Shown here piece by piece: positions 12,062 through 23,447 of a stretch of 64,000 nucleotides of DNA. The position numbers and the translations under genes are program-made. This DNA is from Prunus persica (lineage: Eukaryota; Streptophyta; Magnoliopsida; Rosales; Rosaceae), in NCBI RefSeq assembly GCF_000346465.2, contig NC_034014.1, forward strand, positions 4,079,385-4,143,384, read 5' to 3'. The first letter of the stretch is position 1, and every line of letters starts with the position of its first letter. The notes below the pieces were generated by a model. The model saw nothing but the letters and a program-made list of their open reading frames with translations. It was not told the origin of the DNA and made no database searches.

Positions 12062-13100
12062 AAAGGGAGTTAATGGTGTGAAGCAAATACGGATTTGTTT
12101 AGCAATTTTGATGTCTATTTCGTGCAATAACATCGTTCCTGTTGTATTTTCTAACTTTATTTTCTGTGAGATAGTTTAACATGCTTTGACCATCAAAGCT
12201 TGTGCAGCTGGGCATAAAATACCAGATTTAGTTGTTACTATCTTTTGTTGTTGTGGTCCTCTTTGTGTTTCTCTTGGGTGAGGTTTAGAGTTGATATATG
12301 CCTTGGACCAGCAAATAGTTGTGCAACTTTGCATAAAATCATTTATCGATTCCCTGTTTCTCTTTGTTGTTGAAATCCATTTAAATAGAAAGTTGTATCT
12401 TGGTACTCGAGTTTGATGATCATGGTGGTTATGGATTTGGTTGGTGCAAACGTTTTACAGAAAAAAAAAATTGTAGTTTAATTTTGGGCTGAAATTTGCA
12501 GGTGAAACCACGGTTAACCAGGCATGGCTTTGAACGACGATGTAAGAAGAATTGACGAGGATGGATGGGACATTACGGATAATAATAATGTTTTGCATCT
12601 ATAGAAATGCACTCTCAGAATTGCTGTCCAAGACAGAGGCCTATTTTGGCCTATGCATGGGGTTCATTTCTTTTGTTCGGAAATAAATTTTTGGGAGCAT
12701 TTTAAGAAGAGCAAGGATCTTGTCTTCATGATGCAATTAATTGTTGGGGCTGAATCAATTTAAGTTGGTCTTTTCCACAGAAGAATTTTTGCATTGAAGC
12801 ATAACCCGGACTAAAACAAAAACATAAAAATTTCAGTTGTCCTTTCCAAATGCAACAAAATCTGTAGAATTGTAATCACCAAGTAGGTTGTTATATATAG
12901 GTAAAAACAAAAAATACCTGCTCGAGGTGAAAGCATACTCAAACGAAGAGGCTGTCAACCAAATGCTGAAAGCCATATTTACAGTTTCATAGCCGGTTTC
13001 TGATCTCCAGTCTCCAAATGAGACAGAAACAAAGTTGTAAGCAAAAACAGGTAAAGAAAAGAGAGACTGGATTCATCGAGGACTGTGTTCCTCTGTTGAA
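12062..13100. other. 3' flank of CCCH gene and of CBM20 gene (convergent)
   Basis: No gene recognised. It holds the presumed 3'UTRs of the two convergent neighbours. Confidence 0.6.
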
Positions 13101-14804
13101 TCAATCCGAATTGTACCCATCACTAGTGATGGATTTTCCGAGTTCTTTGGGTAGTACTGCTTCAGAAGACATCGATCTTCCAACTTCTTTCGGAAGTGCT
13201 TCTTTAGAGGTCATTGATTTTCCAAGTTCGTTTGGAAGTGCTTCTTCAGAAGAAATGGATATTCCGAGTTCTTCTGGAAGTGCTTCTTCAAAAGACATGG
13301 ATCTTCCGAGTTCTTTTGGAAGTGGTTCTTCAGAAGACATGTATCTTCCGAGTTCGTTTGGAAGTGATTCTTCAGAAGACTTTGATATTCCAAGTTCTTT
13401 TGGAAGTGCTTCTTGAGCAGACATTGATATTCCAAGTTCTTTTCGAAGTGCTTTTTTAGAAGCCATCGAATTTTCGAGTTCTTTGGGTAGTGTTTCTTTA
13501 GAAGATATTGGTTTTCCAAGTTCTTTGGGTACTGTTTCTTCATAAGGCACCCCTTGTATTGGAGTCAAACTAGGCACCAGAATATTGCCTCCATAAGTAG
13601 GCACGGTCTCTTCATCTTCCACACTTCCCGGAATCTTGCTTGTTACTGTTGACGGGGTTATCTTCCCTATAGATTCCTCTTTCATGACGTACTTACCATC
13701 GTCTGAAACACGTACCTCCTTTCTTATACCAAGCAAAGTTCCATCTGCTGATTTGATAGCCTTCTCTTCAAGAACAAACTCATTGTTGCTGCTAAATGTT
13801 GGCTTGTCATCTGCAGAGGCAATCTTGTCTGAAACTTTTGCACCCTTGTTCACATTCAGCATAGATTCTTCTCCGGGAAGAGTCACATTCCCAGGAACAA
13901 TTGGTCCCAAGCCGGGGTTTACAAGTAGCGCCTCGTTTTGATTCATAATTTGCACTTCACTAATTTTCTGAAGTTCAGAATCTTTCCAGTCTTCAGCAAT
14001 GGCTATATTGTTCTTGGTGTTCCAGGTATGAAGAATTCGGTCTGGACCGGGTTGCCACGATAGATCTCCTGTGATTTTTTTCAGTATAAACTTGTATTGG
14101 ACTGCTATGCCAACTGGCATATCCTAATCAAATTATATAAAAAAAACCAATCAAAATTGTTAAGAAAATAAGATATGAACAAAACAAGGATCAAATCCTT
14201 TAGAATTTCTTACCAGCTCAACGGTCCAAATGTTTCCATCTGACCAGTTCAGAGGTATAGCACTTGCAGGGTTCCACTCTCCCATGATAGGTTCATTTCC
14301 CACCAGGAGGAAACTCTCACCAAAGTTGCACTCCTTGTGCAATTGGAATTGAACATGAACAGTTTCTGCTGTCTCTGAAAAGCAGAGAGTAATTGTCACT
14401 TGATATGGAAAGTGGGAACTCATTGTTTAACATGCTGAACAACAAAAGAAGATTGAATACAGTAAACTTACCTGTTGTTTGGATCCCAATTCCTGCTGTC
14501 TCCGACGTTGTTAAAACCTGCTCGTGAATTTTACGGGACGAAATTGAATTAGATGATCAATTTTGGATTGAAACAAACCAGCTACAGTTTGAAAAACTCG
14601 AACAAAACAAACCACCTCTGTTTGAGAAGGAGCAACCAATTGAAGAGCTTTGTGTCGAAGCAGATGAACATGTACATTGGAGTTCAAAGACCTTAGAAAG
14701 CAAATGTCAGATCGCCCCAGAAGAGATTTTAAGGGAGGCAGAGGTTTGTTAATAATATTAGCCTTTGGAAACAAGGTTGTAGATGATCTTACAAAGGCTT
14801 CCAT
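13101..14804 (-). CDS. CBM20 starch-binding-domain protein, plastid-type, with C-terminal repeats
   Basis: Exons 14804-14616, 14517-14472, 14374-14214 and 14123-13101 join in phase and give 472 aa. The first exon encodes a Ser/Leu/basic leader (MEAFVRSSTTLFPKANIINK) that looks like a chloroplast transit peptide. A CBM20 domain follows (about residues 80-180) with VHVQFQLHKECNFGESFLLVG, then MGEWNPASAIPLNW, WTVEL and VQYKFILKK plus a conserved WQPGPDRIL. Such domains bind starch or glucans. The rest has no enzyme domain, so this resembles the small plant family annotated only as carbohydrate-binding-like fold. The C-terminus is an array of 14-residue repeats (separate entry). Binding is inferred; the biological role is unknown. 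Confidence 0.88.
13130..13545 (-). repeat. 42-bp coding minisatellite (14-aa repeats) in CBM20 gene
   Basis: About nine full units plus partial ends of a 42-bp repeat encoding variants of LGISMSSEEALPKE. As the period is a multiple of three, all six frames stay largely open, which creates spurious overlapping ORFs. Units differ from each other at several bases, so the array is not brand new. Confidence 0.92.
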
Positions 14805-15376
14805 TGGCTCCGTTTTTTCAGAAAGAGAGACAGAGTCCTAAAACATGTTAGAAATGAAGTACTTGTATATATAAGAGGCTTATACGCATGAAAAATGAGA
14901 AGGGTACGGATCTGACATCAGGTGGGATTCTAACACGTGGCAGAATGAGGTTGGATTTGCTAAGTTTTATACTCTGTTCTTGTGCATAGAAAGAGTTTTG
15001 ATGTGCTCAACTGAATGAGAAATTAGGGGCCTTTCCTTGTGCGGATTTTCAGTTTTGCCTTCATACTATTGTTTGAAGTCTTCAACCCAACTTGACCAAA
15101 AAAGAAGTCTTCAACTCATTCGTAAGAAAGAAAAAGAGGAGTAATAATAAACTAAAGCTAAACAGAATATAAGTTTAAAACGTTGTTACTTCTCTTCCAA
15201 CTTCCATTATCGGCATGTTTGTACAACAGAGAAGAGGGCTACTTTAATGTCACTTCTCTTCTAATTTCTGTGATTGTACGACATGTTGCTATATAGAGGA
15301 GAGGGACAACAAAATGGACAATTTCATATCATCCTGTAGGGTTTGAGGTTTATGGTCTAGCAAAAACCTTGTATTT

Positions 15377-17593
15377 TCACCAATAATCATTACATGAGCA
15401 GTGCCCGTCTCTAAAATGATGAAACCGATATCGATCTCTCAGCAATATCTCCCTATCATAAAGCTTAGATATAAGTTTAGCAACTGAGTGGCAGTCTCCG
15501 CAAACACGAAGATTCTTCACAACCTGAATTGGTTGAGATGGACTCAAGCTAATAAGCCCAAAGGCAATGGCTAATTTCTCACTGTGAAGGATTAGGGCAT
15601 GGTCCTTCATGTCTTCTTCCTCAACAAATTGCAGCAGATGTGACTTGTTTGGCACATATCCGTTTGACTTCAATCTCAGTGCCATCTCATCCAACTTTGA
15701 GTAGATTTCCTTGCATAGAGGGTGAGAATTATCGCCAACAAGAAATTCATGAACACTACCATTGACTTCGATTGAGCTACAACCTGGTTCTTTCTTTATT
15801 CCTGCATCTCGCATATGCTTCCTTAACCCAGAAACTTCATCCCATTTCCCTGTTTCGGCATAGATATTTGATAAGAGTACATAGGCTCCGTGGTTTCTGG
15901 GATCCAACTCAAGCAAATGACTACAAGCTTTTTCAGCAAGCACAACATTCCCATGAAGTTTACAGGCCCCAAGAAGAGCCCCCCATACAGAAGCAGTGGG
16001 AGGTATTGGCATTTTTTCTATCAGCTCTACAGCTTCGTCCAAATTTCCAGAACGACCAAGAATATCGACCATGCAAGCATAGTGCTTTATTCCAGGCACA
16101 ACCCCGTAAACTGGCTCCATCTGATAGAAAAATGTTCTTCCCTCGTCCACCAAACCTGTGTGGCTACAAGCGCATAATACATTGGTAAATGTCACAGCAT
16201 TGGGCTTCACCTTAGCTTCTAGCATTTTTGAGAAAAACTCCAATGCATCTCTCCCTTGCCCATGCATCGCCAAACCAGCAATCATGGCACTCCAGACGAA
16301 TACATCTCTCCTCTCTACCGAATTAAATACCTCAAGTGCCTTATCTAGATCCCCACACTTTGCATACATATCAATAAGCGAGGTTGTGAGGTGACAATTC
16401 AACTTCATCACCTGCTTCTTTATGTAAACATGTATCCACCCACCAAGATCAATTGCTCCTAATTGAGCACACGCTGCTAGAGTGCTAACCAGTGTGACTT
16501 CATCAGGTTTAGGACTCTTGCTTTTCTGCAACTCATTAAAAACAGCCAAAGCCTCCTTTGGCTTACCACTTTGTTCATAAGAAGAAATGAGCACATTCCA
16601 AGCAGCAATGTCTTGACTAGGCATTGCGGCAAAAACCCGCCAAGCCTCCTCATAGTTCCCCAACTGAGCATACCCATCAAGCATGGTAGTCCACGAAACA
16701 ATATCCTTCTCTGGCATCCTATCAAACAATCTTTTTGCATCATCAACGCTCCCACATTTCACGTACATATCAAGCATAGCATTGTTCAAAGTCAAGTTCT
16801 CTTTAATTTCATTCCTTTGAATATGTGAACAAACCCACCTCCCAAACTCCAAATCCACCTTCTTTGCACAAGCTGACAACACGCTTACCATCGTTACATC
16901 ATTCGGCTTCACATTCTCCGCCTCCATTTCCTTAAACAACTCCAATGCCTCCTGGGGGCAATTCCCCTGCGCGAAAACTGTGATCATAGAGTTCCAAGAA
17001 ACAACATCTTTTTTAGGAGTCTTCATGAAAACCCGACGTGCCAAATCCAAATCCCCACACGACCCATAAAAATGAACGAGCGAATTAAGAATATAAATAT
17101 CCGACCCAAGCGAGGCCTTTATTGCCATGCCATGAAAACCTCTTCCAACCTGCAAAGCCCGGAGCTCCGAAGCCGCTTTAATCGCAAAAGGGTAAGTATA
17201 TTTATCGGGGCATTCAGAACAGTGATCAAGCATGTCCAAAAATACGAGGATGCTTTCAGCCGGGTCGGAGCTAGACGCATAAGCGCGAATGAGGGTGTTC
17301 CAAGTGTAGACATTTGGTTGCGGAATTTGATCAAACACCTGGCGGGCATAATCGAGACTCGAGAACGAGGAGAGAGCGCTGGCGGTGATAAGTTTGCTGG
17401 CGGAGTACGGGTCAAAGAGAACACCTGTACGAAGCATTTGGGCATGGACTTGCTTTAGCTGCTTTATGCTGGTGCATTGGTCTATTAGTGAAAGAGCTGG
17501 GTGGCTTGAGAAACGAAGGTCGGTACTGAAGGTTGGGGACGAAGAGTTTGGGTGACGTGGCAGAGAGATAAGTGGGGTGCTTAGAGAAGCCAT
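15377..17593 (-). CDS. OTP81: DYW-class PPR protein (OTP81/QED1-like organelle RNA editing factor)
   Basis: A site-specific C-to-U RNA editing factor, probably plastid-targeted. It is one exon, as is usual for PPRs: 738 aa from [16 protein letters not shown]. An in-frame ATG at 17641 adds 16 residues, but the family starts at the chosen Met. A tandem run of PLS-type PPR motifs is followed by E/E+ domains and a C-terminal DYW deaminase-like domain: the zinc-site [10 protein letters not shown] (HxE), CGDCH and a final HCSCNDYW. The sequence closely resembles Arabidopsis OTP81/QED1 (At2g29760), known to edit several plastid sites. The neighbouring UGT71 cluster matches the Arabidopsis neighbourhood too. 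The target sites here cannot be predicted. Confidence 0.93.
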   Translation of the reverse strand: MASLSTPLISLPRHPNSSSPTFSTDLRFSSHPALSLIDQCTSIKQLKQVHAQMLRTGVLFDPYSASKLITASALSSFSSLDYARQVFDQIPQPNVYTWNTLIRAYASSSDPAESILVFLDMLDHCSECPDKYTYPFAIKAASELRALQVGRGFHGMAIKASLGSDIYILNSLVHFYGSCGDLDLARRVFMKTPKKDVVSWNSMITVFAQGNCPQEALELFKEMEAENVKPNDVTMVSVLSACAKKVDLEFGRWVCSHIQRNEIKENLTLNNAMLDMYVKCGSVDDAKRLFDRMPEKDIVSWTTMLDGYAQLGNYEEAWRVFAAMPSQDIAAWNVLISSYEQSGKPKEALAVFNELQKSKSPKPDEVTLVSTLAACAQLGAIDLGGWIHVYIKKQVMKLNCHLTTSLIDMYAKCGDLDKALEVFNSVERRDVFVWSAMIAGLAMHGQGRDALEFFSKMLEAKVKPNAVTFTNVLCACSHTGLVDEGRTFFYQMEPVYGVVPGIKHYACMVDILGRSGNLDEAVELIEKMPIPPTASVWGALLGACKLHGNVVLAEKACSHLLELDPRNHGAYVLLSNIYAETGKWDEVSGLRKHMRDAGIKKEPGCSSIEVNGSVHEFLVGDNSHPLCKEIYSKLDEMALRLKSNGYVPNKSHLLQFVEEEDMKDHALILHSEKLAIAFGLISLSPSQPIQVVKNLRVCGDCHSVAKLISKLYDREILLRDRYRFHHFRDGHCSCNDYW

Positions 17594-17641
17594 CTCTTCT
17601 GTGGTCAGTCTCACAGTAACTCCATTCACTTTAGGTTCCAA

Positions 17642-18448
17642 ACCCCATTATGTCATATGATCTATCATTATCAGAATCGCGTGCCACGTCACGTATGATT
17701 TTCATTTTTTTTTTTAATGTATTCACATATTTATAAAAAACAAAGAATAATTATAGAATGGGAGGGAATTTCATCATATGGATGTCTTTTGGTTTTGATC
17801 TTCCACTTATTTTTTAAAAAAATGTCACTTGAGGTTTGACTGTTAGATTTAACAATCTAAAACGATATAGTTTTAAGCATAAGTGCAGAATTAATAAGGA
17901 AAAAAAATTATCTAACAAATTTGTGGGTTTGACATTATTTCTTACAAACTAAGATCAATATTTTACCATTTAACTACTTTAAACACTAATAATAATACTA
18001 ACTAGTTTTGACTTCATTGGTTAATTTAATAGTAATACATATTATATATCATCACCTTTCTTTCATTCTTGTTCCGAACCTAAGCAGCAGGTGTGATTTT
18101 TTGTCTTCTTTTTAGTCGAAATCGGCATAGATTTGTCAAGTTATTTTACAGTGGAGGGCATCCCCCGTTACAACAAGACTACGACAGTAGTGATGTATTT
18201 ATGCAATCACTCTTCTTTGTGTTTCATTTTAACTTTATTTTTTGCTAATGCTAATGCGAGAGTAGACATAAAAAATTGCCAAGTTCTCAACAGGTCATGA
18301 TTTCCCATCCAATACAATCTTAGCACGTCACAATTGAGTTGAGTAAAAGTGGTGAAGCTTTGAACAAATGAACAATGGATAAGAACAACAAATATTAATG
18401 TTTAATTAGTTTCGTATTACCTTAGCTCAAGAAGATAACAACTACACA
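17642..18448. other. Divergent intergenic region between PPR and UGT genes
   Basis: AT-rich, no ORF of note. It must carry the promoters of both divergent genes. Confidence 0.5.
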
Positions 18449-18503
18449 TTATATATATATATAAATATACGTTGTCTAATTATATTTCATTCATTAATCG
18501 TCA

Positions 18504-18538
<35 letters not shown>
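18449..18538 (+). promoter_or_regulatory. TATA-like run and (GA)16 leader upstream of UGT
   Basis: An AT run containing TATATAAATATA at about 18459-18469 lies 80-90 bp before the UGT start codon. A (GA)n microsatellite at 18507-18538 lies between them, probably in the 5'UTR. GA leaders are common in plants; promoter use is inferred. Confidence 0.5.
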
Positions 18539-18540
<2 letters not shown>

Positions 18541-18547
18541 AGTTGAG

Positions 18548-20116
18548 ATGGAGAAAGTAAGACTAGTGTTCATCCCAGCACCACGTTCCGGCCACCTTGT
18601 ATCAACCCTGCAATTTGCAAAGCGACTCATCGCTCGAGAGGAAAGAATTTCAATCACCATTCTTGCAATCCAATCAGCCTCTCCTACCACCTTAAGTTCT
18701 TATGCAAAATCTGTTGCAGCCTCAGAGCCCAAAATCCAACTCATTGATGTCCCAAAACCTCAACCAGAGCACCCACCTGCACAAGACTCATTTAAGTCAC
18801 CAGCAAAATCTTTCTGTCTTTACATTGAAAGCCACCTACCCAATGTCAAGAAAATCGTCACCAACCTCGTCTCATCATCCCATGCTAAAGAGAGTTTGGA
18901 TTCAATTCATGTTGCTGGGCTGGTGGTTGATTTCTTCTGCGTGTCCATGATTGATGTGGCCAAGGAACTCCATCTTCCCACTTATCTTTTCATGACGAAC
19001 AATGCAGGATATCAAGCTCTCATGCTCCACCTTCCGATCCGGCATAAACATAACGAAGTTGAGCCAAAAGATTCCGATCCAGAATGGTTAATTTCAGGTA
19101 TGTTGTAACCAAAAAAAAAATTGAGGACATTGATTATTGCCCTTGAAGCTATCTTTTGGATTTTATTTCAAATACTTCTTATATTTTGCAAATTTCTCCA
19201 ACAAGGTATTGTCCATCCAGTGCCTCCTAGAGTTCTGCCTGTGGCTTTGACAGATGGTAGCTACTCTGCTTATGTTAAGGTGGCTTCGAGATTTCGAGAG
19301 ACTAGAGGCATTATAGCAAACACGTTTGTTGAGTTAGAGACATATGCTATCAACTCATTTTTCCATGACGGCCAAACCCCTCCGGTGTACCCAGTTGGAC
19401 CGGTGATCGATCTCGAGGACTGTCAGGCTCATTCCAATCTAGAGCAGGCACAGCGTGACAAGATCATCAGATGGCTTGATGATCAGCCTCAGTCCTCTGT
19501 TGTGTTTTTATGTTTTGGCAGCATGGGGAGCTTTGGCGCAGAGCAAGTGAAAGAGATAGCTGTTGGGCTTGAGCAGAGCGGGCAGAGGTTCTTGTGGGCT
19601 CTGCGCATGCCACCACCCAAAGGCAAAGGAATGATGCCAATCGATTGCCCAAATCCTGAGGAGGTTTTGCCAGATGGGTTCTTGGAGAGGACCCATGGGA
19701 AGGGACTCATCTGCGGGTGGGCCCCGCAGGTGGAAGTCTTGGCCCACAAGGCAACCGGTGGGTTTGTTTCTCATTGTGGATGGAATTCAATCTTGGAGAG
19801 CTTGTGGCATGGAGTGCCTATTGTGACATGGCCTATGTATGCAGAGCAGCAGCTGAATGCTTTTAGAATGGTGAAGGAGTTGGGATTGGCATTGGAGATG
19901 AGGCTGGATTACAAGAAAGGCGGTGGTGAGGTTGTGAGGGCAGATGAGATTGAGAGAGCTGTGGTTGCTGTCATGGACAAGGAGAGTGAGGTGAGGAAGA
20001 AAGTGAAACAGATGGGAGAGATGACCAGAAAAGCTGTGAAGGATGGTGGGTCTTCCTTTGCTTATGTTGGAAGATTTATTGAGGATGTGATTGGAAACAA
20101 TTGTGGTTCCAATTGA
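18548..20116 (+). CDS. UDP-glycosyltransferase, UGT71 (71K-like), copy 1, with one intron
   Basis: A cytosolic family-1 glycosyltransferase moving a sugar, probably glucose, from UDP-sugar to a small acceptor. Exons 18548-19097 and 19206-20116 give 486 aa. The start [16 protein letters not shown] contains the expected catalytic His16; VVDFFC lies mid N-domain. The PSPG box starts [20 protein letters not shown] at about residue 354 and ends with AEQQ, the Gln typical of UDP-glucose users. The 108-bp intron carries an in-frame TAA soon after the donor, so without splicing the protein would stop after about 186 residues. The same point in copy 2 ([16 protein letters not shown]) is uninterrupted. 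UGT71 members act on flavonoids, phloretin, hydroxycinnamates or ABA; the acceptor cannot be told from sequence. Confidence 0.9.
19098..19205 (+). other. Intron of UGT copy 1, absent from copy 2
   Basis: Starts GTATGTTG and ends CAACAAG. The exon/intron and intron/exon borders both read AGGTAT, so the intron is flanked by a short direct repeat. Its length (108) is a multiple of three but it holds stop codons. Confidence 0.8.
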
Positions 20117-20280
20117 TTGGAACAACTTTCAAAATAGTAATTATCATGTTGTTGGATCCTTGTTTAGGAATTTTGTATAAACTATTGTTATGTTTTCAAT
20201 ATACGACTTTTGCAAACTATGCTACAGCAATCATGAGCACAATCACAATGTTCTTTTTTTCTGCTAACTAAGCACGGAAA

Positions 20281-20893
20281 GATTGCAGAGCCGCACGGCT
20301 ATACTCTATAAATAGAAATTTAACAGTATAGCCGAACGGCTGTACTCTATAAATACAAATTATAAAGGTATCGCCGCACGGCCATACTCTGTAAATAGAA
20401 ATCTTAACAGTATCGCCGGCGGCTATCCTATGTAAAAAGAATATTTTAAAGGTATAGCCGTACGGCTATACCAATTAAATACAATAAGTGGTCAGTATAG
20501 CCGCACGGCTATACTATATAAATAGAAATTATAAACGTATAGCCGCGTGGCTATACTATATAAATTGAAATTTTAAAAGTATAGCATGACGGCTAAACTC
20601 TATAAATATTTACTAATATTTTAACAGTATAGCCGGTCGGCTATACTCTCTAAATATATTCGAATATTTAAAGAATATAGCCTACCGGCTATACGGTTAG
20701 AATATATATTGATATTTTAATAGTATAGCCGTGCTGCTTGATTATGTAAATGTATTCGAATATATTTTAAAAGTATAGCCGGGCGGCTAGACTCTTTAAA
20801 TATATACGAATATTTAAAGAGTATAGCTGCGTGGCGATACCTTTAGAATATATATTAATATGTTAACAGCATAGCCGCGTGGCTATATTGCAC
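20281..20893. repeat. Tandem array of 14 hairpin-forming units (TATAGCC..GGCTATA)
   Basis: Fourteen units begin near 20287, 20327, 20369, 20410, 20452, 20495, 20536, 20579, 20627, 20675, 20723, 20773, 20821 and 20869. Each has an inverted repeat of the type TATAGCCG-NN-CGGCTATA followed by an AT-rich spacer with TATAAATA-like sequence. Unit 5 is a perfect 18-bp palindrome, TATAGCCGTACGGCTATA. The first units are spaced 40-43 bp and the later ones 48-50 bp. The central bases differ between units (CA, AA, TA, GT, GG and others) while the arms are mostly kept. It starts about 165 bp after the stop codon of UGT copy 1. It was not recognised as any named element. Confidence 0.93.
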
Positions 20894-21340
20894 AAAATGG
20901 TTTTCCTTTTTGTAATTAAGTAATATCTTAGCCTTTTTAATTAATTATGTTTTAATTATTATTTCTTTACTAAATAATTAGTATTTAAATATTTTACGAA
21001 TTTCATCAATTACTTAATAAAAGTAATTAATTATTTTACATTATTTTGTGGACTTTGTTTTTATTTTATTTTATACAAAATTAGTTTGTTTAGTTTAATA
21101 TTTGTAATTAAGTAATATCTTAGCCTTATTTAATTATATTAATTATATTTTATATTTTAATTATTCTTTATTTAATGAATATTTAGTATTTAAGTATCTT
21201 AATTAATTTAATAAATTACTTAATTAATACTAATTAATTACATTTACTTATCTTAAATACTTTTGTGGCCTTTAAAATTATTTTTAATTTCTAAATATAT
21301 TTTGAAAATAGTTTCAATTATTCGAAATTTATTGTAGCAT
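20894..21340. repeat. AT-rich region with a roughly 190-bp imperfect direct repeat
   Basis: The stretch beginning TTGTAATTAAGTAATATC at about 20917 recurs at about 21103 and stays similar for about 150 bp, ending in TTTTGTGG-CTTT in both. It is extremely AT-rich. A lone diverged hairpin unit (ATAGCTGGACGGTTATAC) follows at 21337-21356, suggesting the array once extended this far. Confidence 0.7.
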
Positions 21341-21539
21341 AGCTGGACGGTTATACGCTTTAAATATATGCAGATTAGTAGAGGAAGGGTGAAAGTTTCT
21401 AGACATCTACTTGTGTACTGCAATAGAAAGAGAAACACTTGCCATGGAATAATAATGAAAACATATGTTGATCACATAATCCCTAAACAAGAAAAGGCCA
21501 GAGTTTGATGAACAAATTTATTGTTGAAGCCTTTCCACT

Positions 21540-23042
21540 GATCAAGAAGAGATCAACCCTTCCAAATCTGACCAAATCCCATCATATCATCAATGAATTT
21601 TCCAATAGAAATGAAAGAAGATCTACCATCCATTGCTGCTTTTCTGACCTCCTTTTCTCTACCAAGTCTTTCACCTTTTTCCTCACCTCACTGTTTCTGT
21701 CCATTACTCTTGTCACAGTATTCTCAATCTCATCTGCCACAACAAGCTCATATTGCCTTTCCTATAATCCAACCTCAACTCCTCTGCTAACCCTAATTCC
21801 CTCACCATCCTAAATGCATTGAGCTGTTCTTCTGCAGAAATTGGCCATGTCACTATAGGCACACCATGCCACATGCTCTCCAGAATTGAGTTCCACCCAC
21901 AATGAGACACAAAACCACCAGTTGCCTTGTGGGCCAAGACCTGCACCTGTGGAGCCCACCCACATATAAATCCCCTTTCTTTACCCTACCCAAGAACCCA
22001 TCTGGCAATATGTCCTCAGAATTTGAGCTATTGCTTGCCCGGGTGGTTTTGCCTTGGGGTACAGGTGGCAAGCGCAGAGACCACAAGAACCTCTGACCAC
22101 TCTGCTCAAGCCCCAAAGATATTTCTTTCACTTGGGTTGCACCAAAGCTCACCATGCTTCCAAAACATAAAAACGCCACAGATGATTGAGGTTGTTCATC
22201 AAGCCATTTGATAATTTTGTCATGTTGACCCTTGGGCAAGTTGGACGGATCATCAGCTTGACCACCCTTGGGATCAATCCCTGGCCCAACTGGGTACACT
22301 GGAGGGGTTTGACTTTGACTTTGACCACCTAAGAAAGATTTGATAGCATGTGTCCCTAACTCAACAAATGTATTCACTACAATACCTTTTGCAGGTCCCT
22401 CTAAATCTCTCTGCAAGCTTAACATAAGCAGAGAAACTGCCATCTGTCACAGATGAAGGCAAAACACTTGGACGAACTGGGATGATAATACCAGGGATCA
22501 AAATCTCAGGATCAGAGCCTTTAATCTCAGCAGTGATCTGGTTATTTGGTTTTGGAAGGTGAAGCATGAAAGCAAGAGATCCTGCATTTTTTGGCATAAA
22601 CAAATAACAAAAAAGATGGAGCTCATTGGCCACATCAAATCAATCATGGACACACAAAAGAAATCAACAACCAAACCAACTTGGAATTGGATTGAGTCGA
22701 AGGAGTTGGCTTGGGGTGATGAGAGATTAATGTTAGTGACAATGTCTTTGACATGGGGCTTGTGACTCAATATATTGAGAGAAATACTTTACTGGTGACT
22801 TTGATATATAATTCTTGTGGAGGTGGGTCTACCTTGGGGACATCAACAAGTTTGATTTGGGGATTTGAGGCAGCAAGTGATTTGGTTTTTGAATCTACAG
22901 AGGAAGGGAAGGTTGATTTGATAGCAAGGATTGTGGCTGAAATTCTATCATCATGACCAATTAGGCGCTTGGCAAGTTCAAAAACTGGCACCAGGTGGCC
23001 AATTCCTGGCGCTGGGATGAACACCACTTCTAGTTTCTTCAT
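21540..23042 (-). pseudogene. UGT71 pseudogene with several frameshifts
   Basis: A full-length UGT71-like gene on the minus strand, broken by at least four frame changes. The N-terminus MKKLEVVFIPAPGIGHLVPV starts at 23042 and is open to 22767. It then jumps frame (PHVKDIVTNINL), again near 22630 (MANELHLFCYLFMP), again near 22400 ([19 protein letters not shown]), and again near 21950 ([19 protein letters not shown]). The C-terminal tail is traceable to about 21540. The PSPG box is recognisable, but no single frame spans the gene. Like copy 2 it has no intron at the copy 1 position. It lies between the two intact genes. Confidence 0.92.
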
Positions 23043-23447
23043 CTCATTCTTGTTATCTTTGGAATCCCCTTTTTCATAGATTTAAAATACATCAAATTAA
23101 AATGATCCTAAAATAAAAATTCTACAAATACAGTATTTGACAAATTATAAGTTTTTTCAACGTGGATACTTTGAGATGATCAAGTTCCTATTCATTTTGT
23201 ATCCAAGTCCAATTAGTTGTTTTGACAGGAAACTTCTCATCAGAAAACCATTAGAATTCTTACATTTCCAAATGGGACTTGTTTGGCACACATTGAATCA
23301 ATTCAACCACCATCTGTAATCTCATAACTCTCTTAATAAAAAAGAAAACAACAACCCTTAGTATACTTTGAAAGCATAAAATAGATAATAGAATTCCAAA
23401 TCAAAGATCCAACAAAATGATAATTACTACTTTGAAAGTTGTTCCAA

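Noticed and set aside
13211..13543. ORFs in other frames over the CBM20 repeat
   Set aside because: A 42-bp period keeps all frames open; these are by-products of the repeat.
16477..17458. Other-strand and shifted ORFs over the PPR gene
   Set aside because: They overlap a strongly supported PPR coding exon and show no domain of their own.
20281..20893. CRISPR-like regular repeat array
   Set aside because: The host is a plant; spacers between hairpins are similar AT-rich sequence and the conserved part is itself a palindrome with changing centre. No cas genes.
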